Made by a program: the position numbers and the translations under genes
The notes under the pieces: model-generated
Told to the model about the DNA's origin: nothing
Databases searched by the model: none
What the model saw: only the letters and a program-made list of their open reading frames with translations
DNA from: Linderina pennispora
Taxonomy: Eukaryota > Kickxellomycota > Kickxellomycetes > Kickxellales > Kickxellaceae
Assembly (NCBI RefSeq): GCF_002104995.1
Contig: NW_024468255.1
Coordinates: 186,001 to 250,000, forward strand
Reading direction: 5' to 3'
DNA length: 64,000 nt
Part shown: piece by piece, positions 20,202-31,056 of the stretch
Position numbering within the stretch: position 1 is the stretch's first letter
Layout: each line of letters begins with the position of its first letter

Positions 20202-22649
20202 ATGCGCCGTCCTATCGACACTATCGCCTGCCACACTGCTGGCACTGGCAATATATCTGAGCGCCAAGTCTACAGCGAGGACTACTGGTCGAATGCCTCA
20301 CTATTCACAGCCACTGGCCCCATTCCACCTGTGGATGACGCTGCTGCCGCTGATACAGCAGCTGGCGAGGCTGCGCTGCCACCGGCATCAAGCCCACAAA
20401 TCCATGCGAATCAGCCGCCGGCGCTGCCACCGGCATCAGAACCTGCAGAACCAGAACCCGCAGAACCAGAACCCGCAGAACCAGAACCAGCAGAATCAGA
20501 TCCCACCAAGCGCGACCTGCCGTTCCCTTACATCCCACCAGCCTTTTCCACCATCCCCAGCTACTACCTCATCGGCCTGCTAGATGCCTACCGAGCCGCT
20601 GGACTCACCTACTGCACTGCTGCCAAGTGTGTGCCTGACGCACCCCACAAATGCAAGTTCCGGCTGAAAGGCGGGCTGTCGTGTCTGTCGCCTATCGACC
20701 CAAGACGCAGACAGCTGTCGCCGAGCGAACTCGAGGATCTGCAGAGGTTCGAGGAAAGCGCAGCAAAGGTGCCACTGCAGGATGACCATGGTGGTGAGAT
20801 CAAGATGTGCTCGCACTGCTGCACCATCGAGACGTCGACGTGGCGGCGCAGTCCGAGAGATGGAAGCTCGGTGTGCAATTCATGTGGGCTGGCACTCAAG
20901 ACGCACGGCCGCGACCGCAAAATCGTCCTTAAGCCGACTGGCGAGTTCTTTGTCGAGCGGGCCCGCAAGCGCAGTCGCAGGAAGGCTATCAAGAGGCTGT
21001 GCATGCATGGCAGACAGCACATGGGTCTGGATGCAGTTCTGGAGCACCAGGTGGTGACTCTGGCCAGCGAGGCTGCTGGGCTTGCTGGCCCAGTGGTTCA
21101 TTTTGCACAGGAGGCAGCTGATATACCGTATATTAGCCTTAGGCAAATGCAGATGGTCGAGGCAGCAACTGGAGGACTGCACCTGAATGCCCCACTTCAG
21201 GCGATGGACATGGGACAGCAGACAGCCAATATTCCTGGCAATGTGCTTGGTAACATGCCTGGCAATGTGCTTTGCAGTATGGCACCTCAGTTCACTTTTT
21301 CACTCGACGGCGATGCAGCACTGCTTCACCACATGATTACCACTGGACAGACAACCCCGGACTACTCCATGATGCAGTTCGCTCCGCACCCCACCCAGAT
21401 GATGGCACTGGCTGCGACCAGCTTGCCAGTGTCTCTTATCAGCACACCGCCACTTACAAACACGCTGTCAGCTATGACCTCGCCGTTGCAGCAGGATCTT
21501 CAGTTGGCACGCGGTGGCACCACCAGCAGCAGTGTGGATGGTAGTCCTGCCGTGTTCAGATACTATGATCCGACGCCTCACTACCAGCACAACATGATAA
21601 TGTGAGGCTTCGACACGCAGGCTGTGTAGAGATTAGAGATCAGTTCTGAAGTACTGTTTATTGAGTAGACCGTATGTAAAGCAATAAGGCAAATATGCGT
21701 GTGCTGTACCATCACCATTGCTCGTTGGTATCACGTACCACGCGGTCTTTGTATATGTTGGTATGCTGACAGCCGGTGCTGGTGGAAACCACTAGGCAGC
21801 AGTGAGTCTAAGGATCAAGCACTTGTGTCTTTAGTGGCCGAGTCTCTTGCAGCAGCACTGCTGGTCAGCAGCACCGGCATAGTCGGTTTTCTGGAATGCC
21901 AATGTGCACGGCTGGAGCGAACGACAATGTGCCATGCCAGAGAGTGGAGGACTGGCTCCCATCACAATGGACAGATCCCGCCTACGCAGTGCGCTCCTGG
22001 ATATACTGGCTGGGTAGCCAGGAAATATCCAGCGTCGTGTGTGGTCTGCAGCTCCTGATTTCGGCACAGAAGGATCACAAAATGGCAGGCACCGCCGGCC
22101 TGGCAGGCATAGCAGCAGCTCCTCCCTAACGCTGGAACGCTGGAACGCTGGAGCGCTAGAACGCTGGAGCTGCAAACCCAGGCCCTCACCAGGCATGAAA
22201 CAAGTCCCAGAGAGTGCCAGACTTTGACGACTGACACACCAACACAGCAAGCACATTCCCTCTATCCCCCATTCCTCCTTCTTGACACTCGCTGCTCATA
22301 CAGCCCCTCGTCAAGATGACCGACTGACATGCACAAGCACCCAGAGTCTGCTGCGCATCTGCACGCACATATACCAAACGGTATACCTGATATGGCGCAT
22401 CATCCACACTCGTCCTCGCCTCATTTCCACTCCGTGGCAAGGACACGCCAAGACTGCTTCGTCAACGGCAAGAGCTACACCTCCCTCACACAGACATCCA
22501 GGTATGGATTGCAAGTGAGAAGGATATTGAGGAGGTGAGGTTTTGCGTAGACGAAGCAGCTGTAGGCTGCTCTGGCTAGCGGCACTCGCTTTTCTGGCTC
22601 ACGCTCAAGCGGTCTTTTTGGAATACAGTCCTAGTTCCATGTAAATACA
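19033..22649 (-). repeat. Right arm of large inverted repeat
   Basis: This 3617 bp arm is the reverse complement of 11283-14835. It is 64 bp longer: 48 bp is an in-frame insertion in the GATA gene (about 20391-20438, bounded by an 18-base direct repeat at 20373-20390 and 20421-20438), and most of the rest comes from a short tandem repeat near 22130-22165 with more units than its mirror copy. The arms are separated by 4197 bp of unique sequence. Confidence 0.95.
20202..21605 (+). CDS. GATA-type zinc-finger transcription factor (right copy)
   Basis: A 467-residue protein from ATG 20202. It has the same architecture as the left copy: a Pro/Glu repeat region, a Cys-rich stretch, the GATA finger at about 203-228 (CSHC-X18-CNSC), a basic tail RKRSRRKAIKR, then an Ala/Met/Gln-rich half. 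The 16 extra residues at 64-79 (SPQIHANQPPALPPAS) come from a 48 bp partial duplication. The basic tail has the usual Arg where the left copy has Cys. The gene points away from the spacer, as does its twin, so each GATA gene is divergent from a receptor gene. Both open frames are intact, which argues for selection on both or for very recent copying. Confidence 0.88.
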   Translation: MRRPIDTIACHTAGTGNISERQVYSEDYWSNASLFTATGPIPPVDDAAAADTAAGEAALPPASSPQIHANQPPALPPASEPAEPEPAEPEPAEPEPAESDPTKRDLPFPYIPPAFSTIPSYYLIGLLDAYRAAGLTYCTAAKCVPDAPHKCKFRLKGGLSCLSPIDPRRRQLSPSELEDLQRFEESAAKVPLQDDHGGEIKMCSHCCTIETSTWRRSPRDGSSVCNSCGLALKTHGRDRKIVLKPTGEFFVERARKRSRRKAIKRLCMHGRQHMGLDAVLEHQVVTLASEAAGLAGPVVHFAQEAADIPYISLRQMQMVEAATGGLHLNAPLQAMDMGQQTANIPGNVLGNMPGNVLCSMAPQFTFSLDGDAALLHHMITTGQTTPDYSMMQFAPHPTQMMALAATSLPVSLISTPPLTNTLSAMTSPLQQDLQLARGGTTSSSVDGSPAVFRYYDPTPHYQHNMIM

Positions 22650-22849
22650 CTGAAATACCACCGCAATTAATCGATATCAACTACACGGCAGTGCCATGGC
22701 AGGCATGGCGCTGCAAAGCACAGCTCAGGACGGCAAAGGATGCACTAAATGTTTTTGATTATCAAAGTTGATTTATAGAATACAGTTAATTTTTCTGTTA
22801 TGACTCCACAAAGGGAAAAAAATGCCAAGAAAAAGTGATTTGTGATATT
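21606..22849. other. Outer right repeat arm and short unique flank
   Basis: 3' flank of the right GATA gene within the repeat arm up to 22649, then 200 bp of AT-rich unique sequence before the end of the bZIP gene. It holds a run of 10-11 bp units of the ACGCTGGA type near 22130-22165. No gene is supported. Confidence 0.55.
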
Positions 22850-24175
22850 TCAAAGCATAGCGTCCTCAAAGGTACGCTTGCGTGCAAGGGAATCAGGGGC
22901 AGGCGACGACTGCGCCGAGAGTGACGAGGATGGCGTAAAGGCAGGCGACGCCAGGAGCTCGTCAATAAAAGTCATCGGGTCGACAAAATGGCCGTCGATC
23001 GGCTGCTGGGCGTACTGCACATTGTCGATGTTCAGCGGAGACTCGGCCGGCAGTGGCTCAGACGCCGGCGACATGGCATCGAACCATGGCGCGGGCTCCT
23101 GCACCGGCTGCGCCGGGCGCACAGTGGTGCCGAACATTGGGTCGGACTTGACGGCACCAAACACCAGCGTGGTCAGGAGGTCGTTGAACTGCGAGTTCGG
23201 CGCGGTGATCGGCGCTGGCGCACACCCAAAGGTATCCTGGGCAATCTGGTCCATCGCCAACGAGGCCTGCGGCGACAGGACCGGCGACGGAATCTGCTGC
23301 TGTGTTGTCGTCAGCTCCGTGTCATTCATATTAATGCCGTTCAGCTCCAGGATCCGCCGGTACATGTCGCGCTCACGCCGGACACTCTCCACCTCGCTCT
23401 TGAAGCGCTTATTCGATGCCACCAGGTCCTCGTACTGCGACGCCCGCCACTTGATCTCCTTCTGGCGCACCTTGTCCTTCTGGCGGAACTTCTTCTGCGC
23501 CCGCCGGTTCTGCTCCTTGCGGCGCTCCGCTGCTGACAGGTCAGCCGAGATTGGCGGCAGATCGTCGTCGCTGTGCTCCGAAGATTCCAGACTGGCCAGT
23601 GCGTTGTGCTCCTCCAGCACAGATACGGGTGTGGTGCAGCGTGCAGGCTTCGTCACTGCGGGCTTTTCGGCTGGCGGCGGCGCCGAAATTGCCGCGGTGC
23701 CGCGCAGGGCGCTGATCAGAGCATCGACGCTGGCCGGGTCCAGGGCGCCAATGGTCGGCTCCTGGTCGGCCAGGGCGGTCTCGGGAGCCGGGCTGGCTGG
23801 CTCGGGCGTGGTCAGAAGCGAGTCCTGCTCCTTTACGGGCTTTGCATCCAGAAGCAGCGGGCCCGGAGAGCCGTTGCTGGCGGCCTTCAGTAGGGCCAGG
23901 TCTTGTGTCGAGAGCATGCCCTGCGGGCCGGTCAGCTTCGAAAGCAGGCTATTCAAGGGCATCGGCTTGTTCGCCTTCGAGAGCGTCGAGATCAGCCCCT
24001 GCTGGGTTGTCAGCTGGGCCAGCTCGCTCTTGCTTGGCATGGCGCCCTTGGCGGTGATCGGCTGCTGCTGCTCAATCAGCTTCTTGAGCTGGTCGTCGTC
24101 CAGGTTCTTTGGCACCACGGTGATGGCGGGCACCAGGCGACGCATCGCGATATGCTGTAGTCTGCTAAGCGACAT
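22850..24175 (-). CDS. bZIP transcription factor, fungal AP-1/Yap-type basic region
   Basis: A 441-residue protein. The basic region at about 217-240 reads ERRKEQNRRAQKKFRQKDK. It fits the fungal Yap/Pap1 signature NxxAQxxFR rather than the Gcn4/CREB form. The following 35 residues (SQYEDLVASNKRF, VESVRRERDMYRRIL) give a heptad zipper, although several zipper positions are not Leu. The N-terminal 200 residues are Ala, Pro, Leu and Gln-rich, with repeated LTxxQG(L/M)(I/L)ST motifs (LTTQQGLIST, LTGPQGMLST). No C-terminal Cys-rich redox domain like that of Yap1/Pap1 is seen, so oxidative-stress control by that mechanism is not supported. The ATG at 24175 is the first in frame. Confidence 0.85.
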   Translation of the reverse strand: MSLSRLQHIAMRRLVPAITVVPKNLDDDQLKKLIEQQQPITAKGAMPSKSELAQLTTQQGLISTLSKANKPMPLNSLLSKLTGPQGMLSTQDLALLKAASNGSPGPLLLDAKPVKEQDSLLTTPEPASPAPETALADQEPTIGALDPASVDALISALRGTAAISAPPPAEKPAVTKPARCTTPVSVLEEHNALASLESSEHSDDDLPPISADLSAAERRKEQNRRAQKKFRQKDKVRQKEIKWRASQYEDLVASNKRFKSEVESVRRERDMYRRILELNGINMNDTELTTTQQQIPSPVLSPQASLAMDQIAQDTFGCAPAPITAPNSQFNDLLTTLVFGAVKSDPMFGTTVRPAQPVQEPAPWFDAMSPASEPLPAESPLNIDNVQYAQQPIDGHFVDPMTFIDELLASPAFTPSSSLSAQSSPAPDSLARKRTFEDAML

Positions 24176-25099
24176 TGTGTGGAAAAAAAAGGAGGTGATA
24201 GCGAGAAAAAAGACGCTTTGGGGGTGGGCGATGCTGGTGGAAGAGTAAAGAAAAAGGTATGCGCGAGTTGCAAAAGCGAAAAAAAAACTGGGCTCCTTTT
24301 TGTATAGCGGAGGATTATGAGGAGGAAGAAAAAGAGACGGAGAGATATGAAGTATTAGGCTGGAGATAGCGAGGGGTTAATATACTCTTCGGAATGGGTA
24401 TGCTGCCAAGAAGAGGGGGAGGGTGCGTTATGAGAGTGGAAACCGCAAAAAAAAACAAAACGGACTGTCAACTGGAACGATTGGCTGACTATCGGACGAC
24501 TGTGCTTGGCCAGTGGTGGGATGGGCGGTTCACACAGGTAGAGCTGGCATTCAAATCTCTGTTCCTAAACAAGGGCAGGAGTATAAACACTAGCAGGAAA
24601 ACTGGTGTTTAGAAAATATACGATCAGGTCTGTATGAAGGAGAGAAATTGTGGAAAGGAAAATGTTCAGCCTGTGCGCAGCTGCAGTTGTTAATATACTT
24701 CAGGCTTCAGCAGTACCTTGGTGGTTTTCCAGGCTTTAGGCGGGGCGGCGATGCCAAGCGCCAAAACGAGAAAAATTCTTCTTCCCACCCCAGCCAATGG
24801 ATGGCGATCAAAGCCACGCGGGCAGACATTTTCTCACCCATGGCTGCTGTTTTCATGCTCGAAGTTCCGGGCAAAGCCCGCCCTGTAATAAAGGGAGCGC
24901 TGATATCTATTTTCCGAACAGCTCCGTTGGGGAGGGGGATACGACTTGCTAGGAGGAGCTTGATTTCGCAAGGGGCCTTAAGCTCGCTGGACAGGCGGAT
25001 ATTTGGCGCCAGAGGAGCCACCCATAGACCTGTTGCAGCTCCAAAAGCGGGGCGGGAACACGGACCCAGGGCTGTTTGCAGGAAGGTAAAAAGTAGGTT
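24176..25099. other. Intergenic region, no supported gene
   Basis: A 924 bp gap that contains the purine-rich 5' flank of the bZIP gene and the 3' flank of the large START-like gene. Open frames here lack any recognisable domain. Confidence 0.5.
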
Positions 25100-28000
25100 C
25101 TATTGGCAGAGGGCATGGGCGTAGACCAAATCAGCCAGGCAGCGCCCGGTGGTGACACAAAGTGCGGCGACACTGACCAGCAGCAGGAGAGCAGCGGTCG
25201 ACTTCCTTACTCGTTTGGGCGGCTCCCCGGCCTGACTCACCAAAAGCTGCTCAATGGATGTCGATCCAATCACAAGGCGACGCACAGGCAAAAAGACGGC
25301 AAAGGAAAGCGCGAAAAGCGCAACCACCGCGGCACGGTGACGCAGCGGCGGATGCGGCGGGACCGGCGGCAAAGCCAGGGGCTGTGGCTCGGGCTTGCGC
25401 TGGCGCAGGCTATTTTCAGTGGACTTGTCCTCTGGCTTCCGACAGGTGCAGGCGAGATCGCCGCAGGAATCGCACACTCGCAGACAGCCAACAGTAGTCT
25501 CGATGTGAAGTAGGGACTGGCGTGGGTCGCGCAGTGGGCGGAGCTGCACGGGCTGGCCCTGGCAGAGCACGCCGGAGAGCGCCGGCTCAATCGCGATAGA
25601 GCACTCGTGACAGCTGCTATCTCCGGTGACGCGCACCAGGCTTAGCTGACTGCTTATCTCCAGCACGCGCAGACTGATTGGCGCGCAAGTGGCCGTGACT
25701 GGCTCGCCATCCACTTGCGCCAGCACATTGTATCCGGAAGGGTACATGCACGTATGCACGAGGATATCGGCAAGGACCGGGACGGGCGTTTCGGAGTCCG
25801 ACTCGCTTTCCTGCTTGTGTAAGCACAGGCCAGCCTCAACCACAGCCGTGTATTTCCTTGCGTCACTATCGAAGTCCTCAGTAATTACGCGATTTGCATC
25901 AAACTCGCGGCGCACCAACCCGTCATCGTCGCTGACCTCGGCCACCACCGAATACCCTGGGCCAAGCCGCAGTTCGCGCGTCGGCGCTACCAGCCGCGGG
26001 ATTGCTGGCTGGCCCGCGGCCTGACGCAATGCAGCCAAGTGCAAGAGAGGCACTGCGGCAGAGTAAGAGCGACGCAGCGCCAGCGGCACATTACCGGCGA
26101 GGTCCACGCAGCACGCAACAGTGACGCGGCAGGAATTATACGCAATATTGCTTTGGATGCGCTCGACCGCGTCAATGGGCGATACATGGACGGCATACAG
26201 GGCCACGTGCGCGCGCACAGCCGTCTGCAGCGGCAGCGTCTGCGGCACACTGGCTTCCACATACGTAGCGGTCTGGCTGAAATAGTCTGGCTTCCCGGCC
26301 TGGAACTGCTCGCGCTGCATTGCAGACACTGTCAGGGCGTCGCGGCGGCCGCACAGCAATGGCACGTGCAGACGTGCGTAGCTGACTGCGACGCTGCCCA
26401 AGTGCTCCACCGCACGTGACGAGGCAAACAGCACCGCGTCCCAGTCCTGGCGCTGCCGCAACGCCTGCATGGCCATGTCCACTGAGACCCCCTGCAGGAC
26501 ACTGACGGCTACAGTCACCGGCACCTCCTCATGCAGTGGCTCGACGATGCGCTCGTAGACATTGCCCGGCTTCCACGCCCACATGCTGGCAGTCCGCAGC
26601 GACGCCTTCTCGTCGGCCGGCTCGCCCATGTCGGAGATTTCGCGACGCAGCTCAGCGAACCGCTCCACCTGCATGCGCATGTAGTCGCCTGCCTCCACTC
26701 CCCCGCTGCCCATCGAGTAGTTGCGGATCAGCAGCGGCCCGCTGCCAGCACTGCTGGTGGTGTCGCTGGCGGTGTCGCTGGGCAGTGGCTCCACAGGCCC
26801 GCCACGCACAATCCGCTGCCGGTCAGCCACGGAAACCGACTGGCACTGCGCGTATAGCATCGGATCGGTGTCCCGCCGGAGATACCGCACGCGCGCCGCC
26901 GCGCCATTCACAGTAACGCGCGGCGGCACCGACCACGGGCCCACCAGCGCCGGGCCGGGCTCCGTCGGCACCACCAGCGACGACCGGCTGCCCGCCACAC
27001 CGGCCACGCACCGCCGCACAACACTTATGCTGGCCGACTGCGTGCGCTGATGCCGCACACGCACACGCGTGGCATGCGGGTCAGCCTCCGGGTCGACAAA
27101 GCAGGCGATCTCCGAGTCACTGAAAAACGGCTCTGCCTGAAGCTCCACTGCCGCCGGCTCAGTATGCTCGCCTTGCAGGCCATATGCCCACACGCGGTGC
27201 TCAATGCGCAGCTCGATTTCGCTCGGCCCACCGGACGCGCATTGCACAATGAACTGAACCGAGTCTCCCTCGGTTGACATGGCGACGCGCGCATTGCGCG
27301 TCCACACGACGGCGGGCGGGGCGCCGTGCTTGTCCAGGTGCTGGACCAGACATGTGATGTTGCGCTCCACCGCCTCCCGGGCGTGTATGGGCAGCTGCGG
27401 CAGCCATCCGCCGGGCCGCATCTGCTGGTAATGGGTCAGCCGCACCACCGCCTGGCGGCGGGGCTCGCCGACTGCCTTCTGGCCGCCGATGCTCATCCGC
27501 TCGCTGCCCAGCGCCCGCGCCAGCGTCGAGTTCTCCACCACCCACGCCGACAGCCCCACGTGGGCGCGCACCGGCTCCGAAGCCTGCAGCTCGGGCAGCT
27601 CCCCACTTTCCTCCACCGAGCACTCAGCCAGCTCGAGCCGGCTGCGGTGGTTCGTTGTCCACGCCCGGCACACCACCGCGTCGCGCGCTGCCCGAGCCCA
27701 CGTCCCTGTGTTTCCATGACGCAGCAATGTGCTGGTGGCGGATAACTGCCGGATCTCCTGCGTCTCGTCCCAGAAGCCCGAAGCCCCGGGGCTCGCCAGC
27801 ACGCTGAATACGTCAAAGATCGTCCACCCTGAGATTGATGCCGATGCGCGTAGAATCGGGCCCGAGAGCCCCTCCACGTCCGTCTCCGTCTTGGACAGTG
27901 TGATCCCGCCTGATGCGCTTGTCCCTAGCGACACCCACGCCGATGATGCTATTTGCACTGCCTGCCGCAGCCGGACAAGTGGAGGAGCATCATTTACTGG

Positions 28001-29726
28001 CTGCGGATCACTTGGCACCGAGTCTTCTGGCGCTGAGTCTTCTGGCGCTGAGTCCTCCGGTAGTGAGTCTTCCGATACTGGGTCTACAAGCGATGGTGGG
28101 GTCTCTTGATACTCTGGCGTCCCCTGATCTCCTTGCGTCTCCTGATCGCCTTGTGTCTCCAGGCCCACCACTGTACTGCCTACCGATGGCTCACGCGACC
28201 CCTGTGCCGTCGTATCTGTCTCTCTGATCATCTCGGGGACTGGCATCCGCGGCCTGCCGGGCCTGGCCTTGAATGCATCAATCTCCGGCACGGCCTCGCG
28301 CACCTCCACCAGCTCGCCATTCACCACTACGCCCTGATTGCCCTCGCCCCTCCTGACCACCACCGTGACCCGGTACGCCGGCTCAGCAACCGGCGGATTC
28401 ACAATCCTGACCAGATACCTCTGCTGGACTCGGAAGCACTGCACGAAATGCCGCCCGGCAAATTCCGCCGCGTCCTTCATCTCCTGCAGAGCCCGCATAC
28501 CACGCGCCCGCCGGCGCCCGCGCTGGAACTCCTCGGGCGTCAGCGCCAGCTGCCGCTCGGTGAACAGCTCGGGCGCCATCCGGTGCATTTCCTCGACCGC
28601 CTGCCACACCTGCTGCGGGGTGGCGAATCCCGTGACCTGGAACTCCACCAGCACCTCTCCTTTCTCCACCTGGAACTCTACCACCGAGTCCTCCAGTCGC
28701 GCCCTGGCCACGACCGCCGCCTCGGCCTCGCCCTCCCTTACGATCCCGCCGTGCTTGCCCTGCCGCTGCAGCGAGTCCGTTAGGTACACCGACAGCGAGT
28801 CTGCGTGCCCGGCCAGCCGTGCTATCACCGGCGGGCCCGCGTCTGCCATCGCGTATGTCAGCTCCCAGCCGCCATTGGCCCAGTCGCGACGGTCCATGGT
28901 CACGTGCACTCCCATCCGCACCAGCCGCGGCGGCGCCCGCCGTGCCCGCACAAACCCGACCAGCGCTGAAACCAGCTGCGCCGACGCACTGCAAGCCAAT
29001 GCGTTGCTGCCGCGCCACGACCCCAGCGATAGGTGCAGGAAGCACGTGATCTCCACACACACCCGCCCGCGCCCGCCCACCACCTCCACGCACCACGCCC
29101 ACAGCTGCGACTCGGCGCGCTTCATTCCCTGGGTCCTGCGCAAATACCCCGGGTCGTCTGCAGCCTCCCTTAGCGACGTGGCCACGCACACCACCGTGGT
29201 CGGGTCCACCAGCGACGTCTCGACCATCACCAGCTCCCTGCTGTGCTTGAATCTCTTGCAGCCCGGCACGGGATTCCTTAGTTTCGAGTAGGTGATGCTG
29301 GTGTGTGCGTCGAGCATCTCCAAAACCCGGCTGCTGTCAACAAAGTGGTTCCAGAAATGCCGCAGGCCAGGGCACTCCAGCACGGCCTGCCAGTCGCGCA
29401 GCTCCAGCGTCTCGCCCTGGTGAAGCGGCACCGAGGCCGTCAGCCGGTATGTTTCTGTCGCTTGCCCGTCTCGCCCCGTCACTTGCTTTTTACTGAGCTC
29501 CACCGCCACCTCGCCTGGTGTGCCTGTGGCCTGTACTGGCGTCCAGCCCTCCACTGTTGATTTGAGCGACACAAACTGCGCCAGCGCCTGTCCGAGCGCC
29601 GCCACCTGCCGCTCGCGCAGTCTAAATGGAATGCTATATTAGTGTGCATTTCATTTGCTACTTTTTTTTAGCTGGAGCGGCATTTCAGCCTTTACGTAAC
29701 TGGCTCAGGTCCAAGTCGGTGTCCAT
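25100..29726 (-). CDS. Large protein with three START-like lipid-binding modules and C-terminal membrane anchor
   Basis: The main exon spans 25100-29621 and encodes about 1506 residues. It has no ATG near its 5' end, so a short first exon is proposed at 29701-29726 (MDTDLDLSQ), joined through an intron with an unusual donor GTTACG and acceptor TTTAG; the protein then reads LRERQVAALGQ. A better donor, GTAAAG, is out of frame, so the 5' end is uncertain. Three segments (about 35-270, 550-800 and 1010-1220 of the main exon) follow the START pattern of a Trp/Leu helix, then WxxFxxxxxVL and strand-rich sequence. The first two are clearest (LECPGLRHFWNHFVDSS, LASPGASGFWDETQEI). An acidic Ser/Pro linker lies near 500-545. 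Two hydrophobic segments near the C terminus (about 1428-1446 and 1472-1490) suggest an ER or organelle membrane anchor. A role in sterol or lipid binding or transfer is inferred. Confidence 0.65.
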
Positions 29727-30032
29727 GTCGAATACTATGCAATAAATGTTAGCTGAGGGGGTCTCTGGCCAAGAAGCTCAAGCGTGTTGCACCAAAAGAC
29801 CTGTGAATACGCAAGAGCGATTGAAAAATAGCGGTTTCAGGTGTAGCTTCCCTTCCTCCCACTGTGTTTTACAGAATATTAATAATTGGCATAAAATAAA
29901 GTGAAATAGCAAGACAAGGAGGCAGACATGTTTCGCCACACAAGACCTTGCATTTCAAGAACCAAGTAAATCCCCCTTCCACATCAGCTTTTTTCCTTTT
30001 CAAGCCCAAGAAAGAAATCTACTCATGGACGA
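29727..30032. other. Short intergenic region
   Basis: 306 bp with the promoter of the START-like gene and the 3' flank of the reductase gene. Nothing else is seen. Confidence 0.5.
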
Positions 30033-30845
30033 TCACGCCGGCGGCGGCACCACGTCGTAAATGTCAATGTGCGCGCCGCTCTCAAACTCCCACTTGTCGA
30101 GCAAATCGCACATAATCCCGGCCGTCACCGCCATGCCCACCAGCTTCTTCTCCTTGTGCAGATCGCCGTAAATTTGCTTCTGCTCCGGATCGCCCACCGT
30201 CGTGCGCACCACCTCCTGCATGTCATTGTCCAGTGGGCCCGGCGCATAGCTCAGCAGCTTTACGCGCTGATCCCCCTGACTCTCCAGCGCCGCCACCTTC
30301 AACAGCTGGTCGCGCGCTGCCTTAATAGCCGCATACAGCCCCCAGTTGCTGAACCCCATGATGGCCAGCAATGACGACACGTTGACCACGCAAATCCGCT
30401 CAGCATTCTGCTTTTTGGCGAACCCCAGAAACCGCCCCGTCAGGACACTGAATGAGACAAAGTTAATGGTCGCGTATTCAGATATCTCCGCCGCACTGTA
30501 GTCCACCACGTGCTTGCTCAGATCCCCCAGCGTGCCGGCGTTGTTCACCAATGTCAGCCGCAGCGGACCGGTGGCCTCCTGCGCAATCGCGCCCACCTTG
30601 TCGAGCACCACCGAGGCCCAGCTGTCCGAAGGCTCTGAGAGCTCAAAGTCCGCTATTATGTACGTGCGCGTGGTGCTGCTGATGCACTCGCTGCTGGCGC
30701 TCTCCAAATCCCGACGGTTGCGACCGACTAGCACGATGTGCCGGGTTTCGGCTTCGGAGCTGCGCGCGGCAAGTGTCTGCGCGATTGCACGACCGAGGCC
30801 GCGTCCGGCACCAGTGACGACGAAAATGTGGTTAATTAAGGTCAT
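30033..30845 (-). CDS. Sepiapterin-reductase-like short-chain dehydrogenase
   Basis: A 270-residue SDR from ATG 30845 (MTLINHIFVVTGAGRGLG); the open frame extends upstream, but that sequence does not fit the family. NADP-binding TGAGRGLG is at 11-18, NNAGTLGDLSK at 101-111, catalytic Ser at 157-158 (NVSSLLA) and YxxxK at 171-175 (YAAIK). The NNAGTLGD and SYAPGPLDNDM motifs are typical of sepiapterin reductase, which makes the last step of tetrahydrobiopterin synthesis. Fungal relatives include benzil reductases, so the true substrate may differ. A CACGTG-containing element lies 139 bp upstream at 30984-30994. Confidence 0.85.
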   Translation of the reverse strand: MTLINHIFVVTGAGRGLGRAIAQTLAARSSEAETRHIVLVGRNRRDLESASSECISSTTRTYIIADFELSEPSDSWASVVLDKVGAIAQEATGPLRLTLVNNAGTLGDLSKHVVDYSAAEISEYATINFVSFSVLTGRFLGFAKKQNAERICVVNVSSLLAIMGFSNWGLYAAIKAARDQLLKVAALESQGDQRVKLLSYAPGPLDNDMQEVVRTTVGDPEQKQIYGDLHKEKKLVGMAVTAGIMCDLLDKWEFESGAHIDIYDVVPPPA

Positions 30846-30983
30846 TTTAAAAAAAACGCTGAAGATAAGAGAAGTCCCTTGAACCACCCCGGTTCTCACG
30901 GTCTGGATATGCTCGATTGTCCGTTTCTGGCTCGCCGGCTCTGCAATCCAGGAGCTGGGGCAATCTCCCTTTGCCCTGGTTTG

Positions 30984-30994
30984 AATCACGTGCT
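30984..30994 (-). promoter_or_regulatory. CACGTG element upstream of the SDR gene
   Basis: The 11-mer AATCACGTGCT occurs here and again at 36024-36034 upstream of VPS10, within about 60 bp of loosely similar sequence. It fits a bHLH (Cbf1-like) site. Function is inferred. Confidence 0.4.
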
Positions 30995-31056
30995 ACACCG
31001 CCAGCATCATCTTTGGCCAAAAGCCCCATCGCCTATACTATCCACAAGGACCATAT

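Noticed and set aside
11283-22649. The palindrome as a classical mating-type locus
   Set aside because: No HMG-box, homeodomain or alpha-box gene is present, and the receptors do not show STE2 or STE3 features that I recognise. Only the switch-like layout is similar.
11283-22649. The inverted repeat as a transposon with long terminal inverted repeats
   Set aside because: No transposase, integrase or target-site duplication was seen, and the arms carry an ordinary transcription factor gene.
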